Positions 1-5,699 of a DNA stretch of 5,699 nt are shown here, piece by piece. The notes under the pieces are model-generated. The model saw only the letters and a program-made list of their open reading frames with translations. It made no database searches and had not been told where the DNA came from. Origin of the DNA: Actinomycetes bacterium (GTDB taxonomy: Bacteria; Actinomycetota; Actinomycetes; Propionibacteriales; Propionibacteriaceae); NCBI GenBank assembly GCA_023437345.1, contig JAEZGC010000140.1, positions 1-5,699 on the forward strand, in the 5' to 3' direction. Position numbers and translations under genes: made by a program. Each line of letters begins with the position of its first letter. Positions within the stretch are counted from its first letter, which is position 1.

Positions 1-31
1 TCCCTCCCCCGCTGCCGCAGAAAGGCAGGCC

Positions 32-994
32 ATGACCGCCACGCAGCGCCTGGCCGACCCGGCCCTGTCCGCCGAGGCGCTCGCCGCCCGCGCGGCAGCT
101 ACCCGTGCCCGTCGGCTCGGACGGCTAGCGCCGTACGCCCTGATCGTGCCGGCGATCGCCATCCTGCTGTTCTCGCTGGGCTACCCGATGGGCTGGCAGC
201 TCGTCACCTCCACGCAGTCGTTCGGCCTGGCCCAGCAGTTCGGCCAGCCGCCGGAGTTCGTCGGGCTGGAGAACTACGTCACCGTCTTCACCTCCGCCGA
301 CACCTGGTCGGTGGTGCTCCGCTCGGTGGCGTTCTGCCTGGTCAACGCCGCCATCACCGTGGTGGCCGGGGTGCTGGCCGCGCTGCTGATGAGCGCGGTG
401 GGCACGGCGGCCCGGCTCACCCTGCAGATCGCGATGCTGGTCGCCTGGGCGATGCCGGTGGTGGCAGCGATGACGGTGTGGACCTGGCTTTTCGACTGGC
501 GCCGCGGGGTGGTCAACTGGCTGCTCACCGCAGCCGGCCTCGACTTCACCAACCACAACTGGCTCGCCGAGCCGCTCAGCTTCTACCTCGTCGCCACGGT
601 GATAGTGGTGTGGATGTCGGTGCCGTTCGTCGCGTTCTCGGTGTACGCCGGCCTCACCCAGGTCTCCGACGAGGTGCTCGAGGCCGCCGCGCTTGACGGA
701 GCCACCGGCAGCCGCCGCTTCTTCCACATCATCGTGCCGCTGATCCGCCCGGTGCTGATGATCGTGCTGCTGCTGCAGCTGATCTGGGACCTGCGGGTGT
801 TCACCCAGATCCGGATGCTGCAGGACGCCGGCGCCCCGGTCACCACCACCGACCTGCTCGGCACCTACATCTACCGGCTGGGCGTCGCCTCCAGCGACTT
901 CGGGATGGCGTCGGCGCTGTCGGTCTTCGTCCTCGTGCTCACCATCGCGATGAGCGCCTTCTACGTAGTCCAGCTGTTGAAGGAGGACTCGTGA
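32..994 (+). CDS. Carbohydrate ABC transporter permease, MalF/UgpA-like (first permease)
   Basis: This is an inner-membrane subunit of a binding-protein-dependent sugar importer of the CUT1 type, 320 residues long. A basic N-terminal tail (about residues 1-30, rich in Ala and Arg) precedes six hydrophobic segments near 33-55, 97-121, 130-153, 185-206, 239-258 and 291-315. The segment FVGLENY (residues 76-82) is typical of MalF/UgpA-type subunits. The EAA loop that docks the ATPase is EAAALDGA at 217-224, followed by the usual F..I..P pattern (FFHIIVPLIRP). The ATG at 32 is supported by GAAAGG at 20-25; the frame stays open to the left edge but offers no better start. The gene overlaps the next permease gene by one base (TGATG). 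The operon partner GH94 phosphorylase suggests N,N'-diacetylchitobiose as cargo, as for DasB of Streptomyces, but the permease sequence alone does not fix the substrate. Confidence 0.93.
   Translation: MTATQRLADPALSAEALAARAAATRARRLGRLAPYALIVPAIAILLFSLGYPMGWQLVTSTQSFGLAQQFGQPPEFVGLENYVTVFTSADTWSVVLRSVAFCLVNAAITVVAGVLAALLMSAVGTAARLTLQIAMLVAWAMPVVAAMTVWTWLFDWRRGVVNWLLTAAGLDFTNHNWLAEPLSFYLVATVIVVWMSVPFVAFSVYAGLTQVSDEVLEAAALDGATGSRRFFHIIVPLIRPVLMIVLLLQLIWDLRVFTQIRMLQDAGAPVTTTDLLGTYIYRLGVASSDFGMASALSVFVLVLTIAMSAFYVVQLLKEDS
980..986 (+). promoter_or_regulatory. Ribosome binding site deciding the start of the second permease
   Basis: AAGGAGG lies inside the last codons of the first permease. It is 7 bases from the ATG at 994 but only 4 bases from the GTG at 991. 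Normal spacing favours ATG 994, which overlaps the preceding stop codon as TGATG and implies translational coupling of the two permeases. Confidence 0.75.
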
Positions 995-1896
995 TGGCCA
1001 CCGACCCGGCGCCCGCCGCCCCCCGGACGGCCGCCGCCTCCCGCGCCGCCCGGCCGCGTCACCGGGTCCGCCCCGGCAAGGCGCTGCTCAGCGTCCTTGC
1101 CGTCCTTGTCGCGCTGGTGTGGGTGTTCCCGGTCTACTGGATGGTGAACTCCTCGCTGCTGCCGAACGCCGTCCTGCAGTCGGTCACCCCGCGCTTCGCG
1201 CCGTTCGGCGGCTCGCTGGACAATTTCGCCGCCGTGGTCGCCGACGGCCGCTTCCTCGGCGCGCTCCAGATGAGTCTCGCCATCACGCTGCTCACGGTGG
1301 CGGTGGCGCTGCTGTTCGCCTTCCTCGGCGCGCTGGCGATCAGCAGGTTCCGGTTCCGCGGCCGGACCTCGTTCGTGCTGGCCCTGCTGTTCATCCAGAT
1401 GCTGCCCGCCGAGGGCCTGTTCATCGCCCAGTACAAGCTGATGAGCACGGTCGGGCTGCTGAACAACGTGCTCGGCGTCTCGCTGGTCTACATTGCGGCA
1501 GTGATCCCCTTCACCATCTGGATGCTGCGGGGCTTCGTGGCCGGCATCCCGGCCGACCTCGAGGAGGCGGCGATGGTGGACGGCTGCACCCGCTCCCAGG
1601 CGTTCTTCAGGGTCACCTTCCCGCTGCTCGCACCCGGCCTTGTCGCGTCCGGGGTGTACGCCTTCCTGCAGGCCTGGAACGAGTTCACCGTCGCCCTGGT
1701 GATCCTGCAGAAGGAGGATGCGATGACGCTGCCGCTGTGGCTGCGCACGTTCATCCTGCAGAGCGCGAACCGGGCCACCGACTGGGGCCAGGTGATGGCT
1801 TCCTCGACGCTGGTCGCGATCCCTGTGATCATCTTCTTCCTGCTGGTCCAGGGCAGGCTCACCTCCGGCCTGGTGGCCGGCGCGGTGAAGGGCTGA
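994..1896 (+). CDS. Carbohydrate ABC transporter permease, MalG/UgpE-like (second permease)
   Basis: This is the second membrane subunit of the same importer, 300 residues from ATG 994 (301 if GTG 991 is used). An Arg/Ala/Pro-rich cytoplasmic tail (about 1-28) is followed by hydrophobic segments near 30-50, 91-115, 126-144, 161-180, 212-234 and 268-286. The EAA loop is EAAMVDGC at 191-198, followed by FFRVTFPLLAPG; the last residue is Cys where Ala is most common. The C-terminus, SGLVAGAVKG, closely resembles the conserved SGLTAGAVKG-type end of MalG proteins. It would form a heterodimer with the upstream permease, as MalF/MalG or DasB/DasC do. No ATPase gene follows, so a shared ATPase of the MsiK type encoded elsewhere is likely, which is common for actinobacterial sugar importers. 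Substrate assignment to chitobiose rests on context only. Confidence 0.93.
   Translation: MATDPAPAAPRTAAASRAARPRHRVRPGKALLSVLAVLVALVWVFPVYWMVNSSLLPNAVLQSVTPRFAPFGGSLDNFAAVVADGRFLGALQMSLAITLLTVAVALLFAFLGALAISRFRFRGRTSFVLALLFIQMLPAEGLFIAQYKLMSTVGLLNNVLGVSLVYIAAVIPFTIWMLRGFVAGIPADLEEAAMVDGCTRSQAFFRVTFPLLAPGLVASGVYAFLQAWNEFTVALVILQKEDAMTLPLWLRTFILQSANRATDWGQVMASSTLVAIPVIIFFLLVQGRLTSGLVAGAVKG
1887..1892 (+). promoter_or_regulatory. Ribosome binding site of the ROK kinase
   Basis: GAAGGG lies in the last codons of the second permease gene, 7 bases before the GTG at 1900. It supports the GTG start, which gives a protein beginning MAKTPDGQF a few residues before the first ROK motif. Confidence 0.6.
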
Positions 1897-1899
1897 GTT

Positions 1900-2856
1900 G
1901 TGGCGAAGACTCCTGACGGACAGTTCCTCAGCCTCGGCGTCGACATCGGCGGGACCAAGTCCCACGGCCTGGTCCTCGATGCCGCCGACCGGGTGCTCGC
2001 CGAACGCGTCCTGCCGACCGAGCCTACCGACGCCGGCGTGCGCCGGACGGTGATCGCGGTGGCTGCCGCACTGGCCGGCGACCTCGGCATCGACGCCGCC
2101 GAGTACTCCTCCATCGGCCTTGGCATCCCCGGCTTCGTCGACCACCACTCCGGAGTGGTCGAGACCGCCGTCAACCTCGGCATCACCCGCACCGACCTGA
2201 CCCGCCTGCTGGCCGGCGACTTCCGTCCGACGGTTCGGGTGGAGAACGACGTCAAGGCGACCGCCCTTGGGGCGGGGCTGGCGCTGGGCCGGAGCCACCG
2301 CGACCTCGTCTACGTCAACCTCGGAACGGGGGTGGCCGCCGCCGCGGTGAGCAACGGACGGCTGGTCCGCGGCGCCCGCAACGGCGCCGGCGAGATCGGG
2401 CACCTGGCTGTCGACCCGGCCGGGCAGCCGTGCGCCTGCGGGCAGCGCGGCTGCCTTGAGACCCTGATCGGCGGCACCCACCTGGCTCGCCGGCTCGCCG
2501 CGCTGGGGACCCACCAGACCGGCCTGCGTGACGATCCGCGGCCAGCGGTGGCCGCCGAACGGGACCGGGTGGTCGCTGCCCTGGCCACCACCTTGACGCT
2601 GGTCGTGGTCACCTACGACTCGGCTGCCGTGGTGCTCGGCGGCGGCATCGTGCGGGCCGCCGACTGGCTGCGTCCACGCGTCCAGGAGGAACTGCGGCGG
2701 CGTGCGTCAGCCTCGCCCTTCCTCGCCGGGCTGTCGGTGGCCGACCGGCTCGTCGACCTGCCGGACGCCCTTCCGGTGGCCGCCATCGGCGCCGCCGTGG
2801 TGGGCCGCAAGAAGGAACTCCGGGCCCGGGCCGACACCCTCGTGGCGGGAGGCTGA
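1900..2856 (+). CDS. ROK-family sugar kinase, probably N-acetylglucosamine kinase
   Basis: This is a cytoplasmic ATP-dependent hexose kinase of the ROK (repressor/ORF/kinase) family, 318 residues, the usual length for the kinase branch. Visible motifs in order are the phosphate-1 loop DIGGTK at 15-20, the catalytic-Asp segment ENDVKA at 115-120 (Asp117), the phosphate-2 loop LGTGVAAA at 141-148, the sugar-contact motif GEIGH at 164-168, the zinc motif CACGQRGCLE at 178-187 (Cys178, Cys180, Cys185, with His168 as fourth ligand), and the adenosine-region GGG at 247-249. There is no N-terminal helix-turn-helix, so it is a kinase and not a NagC/Mlc-type repressor. It starts with GTG 3 bases after the permease stop. 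ROK kinases phosphorylate glucose, GlcNAc, ManNAc and other sugars. Beside a chitobiose-type phosphorylase the fitting role is GlcNAc to GlcNAc-6-phosphate, which is inference. Glucokinase is the main alternative. Confidence 0.92.
   Translation: MAKTPDGQFLSLGVDIGGTKSHGLVLDAADRVLAERVLPTEPTDAGVRRTVIAVAAALAGDLGIDAAEYSSIGLGIPGFVDHHSGVVETAVNLGITRTDLTRLLAGDFRPTVRVENDVKATALGAGLALGRSHRDLVYVNLGTGVAAAAVSNGRLVRGARNGAGEIGHLAVDPAGQPCACGQRGCLETLIGGTHLARRLAALGTHQTGLRDDPRPAVAAERDRVVAALATTLTLVVVTYDSAAVVLGGGIVRAADWLRPRVQEELRRRASASPFLAGLSVADRLVDLPDALPVAAIGAAVVGRKKELRARADTLVAGG
2847..2852 (+). promoter_or_regulatory. Ribosome binding site of the fusion gene
   Basis: GGGAGG lies 5 bases before the ATG at 2858 and overlaps the last codons of the kinase gene. 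It fixes the start at 2858. The same frame is open upstream to 2702, but that extension lies inside the kinase gene and encodes a Pro/Arg/Ser-rich shadow sequence. Confidence 0.75.
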
Positions 2857-2857
2857 G

Positions 2858-5041
2858 ATGGCCACCCGCAACGGGCGCCGGCTGCGCGCCGTGGTGCTCG
2901 CCGCCGGCCACGACGCCGCCACCCGCGACCTGCTGCTGCAGCCCCTGGCCGGCTCCACCGTGATCGAGCAGACCCTTGCCAATGTCACGGCCGTCGTGCC
3001 GAAGCGGGACGTGGTGATAGTCGTCGCCGAGCATGACACAGCGGTGCGTGAGCACCTCGGCGAGGGCTGGAACTTCGTGGTGCAGACCGTCCAGGCCGGC
3101 ACCGGGGACGCGGTGCGCTGCGCCAGGTTCCAGCTGGCCGGGTTCACCGGCGACGTCCTGATCGCCTACGGCGACACCCCGCTGCTGCGGGCCGCGTCGC
3201 TGCGCGGCCTGCTGTGGCGGCACAAGCTGAAGGCTGCGCAGTTCTCACTGCTCACCGCCGTCCTGCCCGACGGCGAGGACTACGGACGGATCCGCCGCGG
3301 CGACGACGGCCGGATCACCGGGATCGTGGAGGAGGCCGACCAGTCGGCCGAGGACGAACTGATCACAGAGGTCAACGTCGGGGCCTACGTCGCTGACAAC
3401 TCGCTGCTGATCCCCGAACTCGACGTCATGGCGGCCAGCGGGGAGCACCGGCTGACCGAGCTCGCGCAGCGGGTGATCGGCCGCGGCGGGACCGTGGCGT
3501 CCTACACGGTGGTGGACGCCGGCGAGGTGCAGGGCATCAACACCGACGAGGAATTGCAGGCCGCCGCCGACATCGTTCTGAAGCGGCTGTTCGCACCGCA
3601 GCACGCCATCGAGACCGGCGAGATCCACTTCGGCACCGGCGGCTGGCGGGCGCTGATCGGAGAGGGCTTCACCATCCACAACGTCCGGCGGCTGTGCCAG
3701 GCGATAGCCAACCAGGTCACCATCGCGGGCCGGGAGCGGGCCGGGGTGGTGATCGGCGGGGACCGGCGCTTCCTGTCCCGGGAGTCGGTGGTGGCCGCCG
3801 CCGAGGTGTTCGCGGGCAACGGCGTCCGCGTCCACCTGCTCACCGAGGACGTCCCCACCCCGCTGGTGACGTTCGCCGCACCGCACCTCGGCACCGAGTA
3901 CGGTCTGGTGTTCACCGCCTCGCACAACCCGCCGCAGTGGAACGGGCTGAAGCTGTTCCGCTCCGACGGGTCGCTGCCGCTGACCGGGGAGACGGACGCG
4001 CTCACCGCCCAGGCCAATGCGCTGCGCCAGGCCGACGTGGTGTCGATCGGGCTCGATCTTGCGATGTCGGTCGGGCTGGTCGAGGAGGTCGACCTCACCA
4101 ACCCCTACATCGACGCCATCGAGAGGATCATCGACATCCCGGCGATCCGCGCGGCGCGGCTGCGGGTGGTGGTGGACGCCATGTACGGGACGTCCCAGCT
4201 GACCCTGGGCACGATCCTTTCCGACGCCCGGGTGCGTGCCGAGTTCATCCACGACCGGCACAACCCGCTGTTCGGCGGCCGCTCGCCGGCCCCCGACCCG
4301 GAGCGGCTGTCGACGCTGATCGACATGGTGCGCAACGCCGGACGGCGGGTCGACCTCGGGATGGCGACCGACGGCGACGCCGACCGGATCGCGATCATCG
4401 ACGAGCAGGGCCGCTACATCTCCACCGACGACCTGCTGCTGGTCCTGTACTGGTACCTCCACGAGGTTCGCGGCGAGCGGGGCGGCGTCGTCCGCAACCT
4501 CGCCACGACGCACCTGCTCGACCGGCTGGCCGACGCGTTCGGCGAGCCGCACCGGGAGGTCCCGGTCGGGTTCAAGCACATCACCGCAGGGATGGACGAG
4601 ATCGACGCGGTGATGGGCGGCGAGAGCTCCGGCGGCCTCACGATCCGCGGCCACATCAAGGGCAAGGACGGCGTCTTCGCCTGCGCCCTGGTGGTGGAGA
4701 TGCTGGCCCGCACCGGCAAGACGCTCAGCGAGCTGCGGGAGACCGTGTACGCGATCACCGGCCGGCTGTACCAGGTCGAGCACGGCATCGCTGCCACCCC
4801 TGACCTGCGCGTCGAGTTGCCCCGCAGGATGGCGACCGCGGCGCCCACGCAGGTGGCCGGGTACCCGGTGACCCGGATCGACACCTTCGACGGCGTCAAG
4901 CTCCACCTCGAGGGTGGCGCCTGGGCGCTGCTGCGGTTCTCCGGCACCGAACCGGTGCTGCGGATGTTCGTCGAGGCCGAGACCCCGGCCAAGGCCGCCG
5001 AGCTGATCGCCTGGCTCGAAGCCTTCGCCGCCGGCTCATGA
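2858..5041 (+). CDS. Fusion of GlmU-type nucleotidyltransferase domain and phosphohexomutase, probably acting on GlcNAc-1-phosphate
   Basis: The protein has 727 residues and two domains. Residues about 9-245 match the N-terminal pyrophosphorylase half of GlmU: AVVLAAG (11-17), QAGTGDAV (79-86), YGDTPL (104-109, metal Asp106), YGRI (142-145), GIVEEAD (155-161), EVNVG (171-175) and GIN (226-228, metal Asn228). The GlmU left-handed beta-helix acetyltransferase half is absent. Residues about 255-727 form a complete alpha-D-phosphohexomutase: FGTGGWRA at 258-265, catalytic phosphoserine loop TASHNP at 353-358 (Ser355), metal loop DGDADR at 505-510, sugar loop GGESSGG at 587-593 and phosphate loop RFSGTEP at 693-699. 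The linker is very short. The start lies 1 base after the kinase stop. Context suggests GlcNAc-1-P to GlcNAc-6-P (mutase) and possibly GlcNAc-1-P plus UTP to UDP-GlcNAc. The nucleotide loop after AAG is unusual (HDAATRDLLLQPLAG, no Pro-Lys), so the first domain may be weakly active or regulatory. Domain calls are firm; substrates are inferred. Confidence 0.93.
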   Translation: MATRNGRRLRAVVLAAGHDAATRDLLLQPLAGSTVIEQTLANVTAVVPKRDVVIVVAEHDTAVREHLGEGWNFVVQTVQAGTGDAVRCARFQLAGFTGDVLIAYGDTPLLRAASLRGLLWRHKLKAAQFSLLTAVLPDGEDYGRIRRGDDGRITGIVEEADQSAEDELITEVNVGAYVADNSLLIPELDVMAASGEHRLTELAQRVIGRGGTVASYTVVDAGEVQGINTDEELQAAADIVLKRLFAPQHAIETGEIHFGTGGWRALIGEGFTIHNVRRLCQAIANQVTIAGRERAGVVIGGDRRFLSRESVVAAAEVFAGNGVRVHLLTEDVPTPLVTFAAPHLGTEYGLVFTASHNPPQWNGLKLFRSDGSLPLTGETDALTAQANALRQADVVSIGLDLAMSVGLVEEVDLTNPYIDAIERIIDIPAIRAARLRVVVDAMYGTSQLTLGTILSDARVRAEFIHDRHNPLFGGRSPAPDPERLSTLIDMVRNAGRRVDLGMATDGDADRIAIIDEQGRYISTDDLLLVLYWYLHEVRGERGGVVRNLATTHLLDRLADAFGEPHREVPVGFKHITAGMDEIDAVMGGESSGGLTIRGHIKGKDGVFACALVVEMLARTGKTLSELRETVYAITGRLYQVEHGIAATPDLRVELPRRMATAAPTQVAGYPVTRIDTFDGVKLHLEGGAWALLRFSGTEPVLRMFVEAETPAKAAELIAWLEAFAAGS

Positions 5042-5045
5042 CCCG

Positions 5046-5099
5046 GCACACGGGGACGGTTCCCCCGCACACGGGGACGGTTCCCCGGCACACGGGGAC
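5046..5099 (+). repeat. 21-base-period tandem repeat with small hairpins in the 5042-5154 gap
   Basis: Units begin at 5046, 5067 and 5088 with GCACACGGGGAC. The first two are complete and identical over 20 bases; the third stops after 12. Each full unit contains an inverted repeat GGGGA-CGGT-TCCCC (5052-5065 and 5073-5086, the second extendable by one C-G pair to 5072-5087), giving a 5-6 bp stem with a four-base loop. No T-tract follows, so a classical intrinsic terminator is not indicated. The repeat begins 4 bases after the fusion-gene stop. It could be a dispersed intergenic (REP-like) element, or an RNA structure that adjusts expression of the downstream phosphorylase. Confidence 0.85.
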
Positions 5100-5140
5100 A
5101 CACCTCACTCCCGCCCCTTCGCCCAGCCCGCTGACCCGCT

Positions 5141-5145
5141 AGGAG
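5141..5145 (+). promoter_or_regulatory. Ribosome binding site of the GH94 phosphorylase
   Basis: AGGAG lies 9 bases before the ATG at 5155. The ATG opens with MRYGYFDD, the usual N-terminus of GH94 phosphorylases, so the start is secure. Bases 5100-5140 between the repeat and this site show no convincing promoter by eye. Confidence 0.7.
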
Positions 5146-5154
5146 TTCCGCCAG

Positions 5155-5699
5155 ATGCGCTACGGCTACTTCGACGACGACCGGCTCGAGTACGTCATCG
5201 ACCGGGTCGACGTCCCGGCCTCGTGGGTCAACTACCTCGGCGTCGAGGACTGGTGCACTGTCATCAACCAGAACGCCGGCGGGTACAGCTTCTACCGCTC
5301 CAGCCAGCAGGGACGGGTGACCAGGTTCCGACCCAACGGGGTCCCGCTGGACCGGCCCGGCCACTACCTGTACCTGCGCGACGACGCTGACGGCGACTAC
5401 TGGTCGGCGTCCTGGCAGCCGGTCGGAAGATCGCTCACCGAGGCGACGTACCGCACCCGGCACGGCCTGTCCTACTCGGTGTTCGAGTCGGCCTACCGCG
5501 GCATCGAGGCGAGCCAGCGGGTGTTCGTCCCGCTCGGTAAGGACGCCGAGGTGTGGGACGTCACGCTCACCAACACCGGCGACACCGAGCGCACCCTGTC
5601 GCTGTTCGGCTACGTCGAGTTCAGCTTCCACTCGGTGCAGATCGACAACGAGAACTTCCAGATGTCGCTCTACGCCTCCGGCGCGGACTACGCCGACGG
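5155..5699 (+). CDS. chbP: GH94 glycoside phosphorylase, probably N,N'-diacetylchitobiose phosphorylase (5' part, cut by the window edge)
   Basis: The first 181 codons are present and the frame is open to the right edge; family members have about 800 residues. The cytoplasmic enzyme would cleave (GlcNAc)2 with inorganic phosphate to GlcNAc-1-phosphate and GlcNAc. The visible part is the N-terminal beta-sandwich domain. Recognisable family segments are MRYGYFDDDRLEYVI, NYLG, NAGGYSFY, RVTRFRPNGVPLDRPGHY, YLYLRDD, DYWSASWQPV, RHGLSY, FVPLGKDAEVWDVTLTNT and VEFSF. From memory, Vibrio chitobiose phosphorylases have RPNG.PLDRPGHY and DYWS.SWQPV here, whereas cellobiose phosphorylases have RYNN.P.D.GGRY and DVWTPSWLPV, so this protein sides with the chitobiose group. 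The (alpha/alpha)6 catalytic domain and its catalytic Asp lie beyond the window, so activity cannot be judged. The kinase and mutase upstream would consume exactly the two products. Cellobiose phosphorylase is the less likely alternative. Confidence 0.88.
   Translation, partial: MRYGYFDDDRLEYVIDRVDVPASWVNYLGVEDWCTVINQNAGGYSFYRSSQQGRVTRFRPNGVPLDRPGHYLYLRDDADGDYWSASWQPVGRSLTEATYRTRHGLSYSVFESAYRGIEASQRVFVPLGKDAEVWDVTLTNTGDTERTLSLFGYVEFSFHSVQIDNENFQMSLYASGADYAD

Noticed and set aside
3..35. Possible end of an upstream gene stopping at TGA 33-35, giving a 4-base ATGA overlap with the first permease.
   Set aside because: The frame is open from the left edge, but ten codons (ending QKGRP) are too few to recognise a protein, so it is not annotated.
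961..2514. Long open frame on the minus strand (517 codons) across the second permease and kinase.
   Set aside because: It is antisense to two well-supported genes. Its translation is a low-complexity Gly/Arg/Gln/His/Asp-rich composition typical of shadow frames in high-G+C DNA, with no recognisable motif.
2702..2857. N-terminal extension of the fusion protein by 52 residues.
   Set aside because: It overlaps the kinase C-terminal region in another frame, is Pro/Arg/Ser-rich, and GGGAGG sits properly spaced before ATG 2858, where the GlmU-like similarity begins.
3694..4803. Plus-strand open frame of 369 codons in a second frame of the fusion gene.
   Set aside because: It lies entirely within the conserved mutase coding sequence, with an Arg/Pro/Gly-rich composition and no motifs, and is a frame shadow rather than an overlapping gene.
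3245..4906. Long open frame on the minus strand (553 codons) across the fusion gene.
   Set aside because: It is the same kind of shadow: it lies wholly opposite conserved catalytic motifs of the fusion protein and has a biased composition with no known domain.
5052..5087. Intrinsic terminator formed by the GGGGA/TCCCC hairpins.
   Set aside because: The stems are only 5-6 bp, no run of T follows, and the downstream gene belongs functionally to the same pathway.
4414..5631. Minus-strand open frame (405 codons) spanning the repeat gap and the start of the phosphorylase.
   Set aside because: It is antisense to two recognised genes. Its repeated short peptide (V-P-V-C/R-G type) is just the 21-base repeat, a multiple of three, read in frame.

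Overview
The window is high-G+C DNA with strongly G/C-biased third codon positions and GTG/ATG starts preceded by GGAGG-like ribosome sites. This suggests an actinobacterium; the genus cannot be named from the sequence. All supported genes are on the + strand, tightly packed, and read as one operon cut at both ends.

Layout: bases 32-994 and 994-1896 encode the two membrane permeases of a carbohydrate (CUT1-type) ABC transporter. Bases 1900-2856 encode a ROK-family sugar kinase. Bases 2858-5041 encode a two-domain fusion, with a GlmU-type nucleotidyltransferase domain followed by a complete phosphohexomutase. A 113-base gap follows, holding a 21-base-period tandem repeat. From 5155 to the right edge runs the 5' part of a GH94 glycoside phosphorylase whose sequence resembles N,N'-diacetylchitobiose phosphorylase (ChbP) more than cellobiose phosphorylase. 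The solute-binding protein expected for the transporter would lie to the left of the window; no ATPase gene is in view.

How the parts fit (inference from family roles): the permeases import chitobiose, (GlcNAc)2. The phosphorylase splits it with inorganic phosphate into GlcNAc and GlcNAc-1-phosphate. The ROK kinase makes GlcNAc-6-phosphate from the free GlcNAc. The fusion protein deals with GlcNAc-1-phosphate: its mutase domain would make GlcNAc-6-phosphate for catabolism, and its GlmU-like domain would make UDP-GlcNAc, or sense it. The logic matches the Vibrio chitobiose phosphorylase pathway, but here the mutase carries an extra GlmU-like domain without the acetyltransferase half. That domain keeps the sugar-phosphate and metal residues, but its nucleotide-binding loop is shortened and altered. 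This fusion is the most interesting item in the window.
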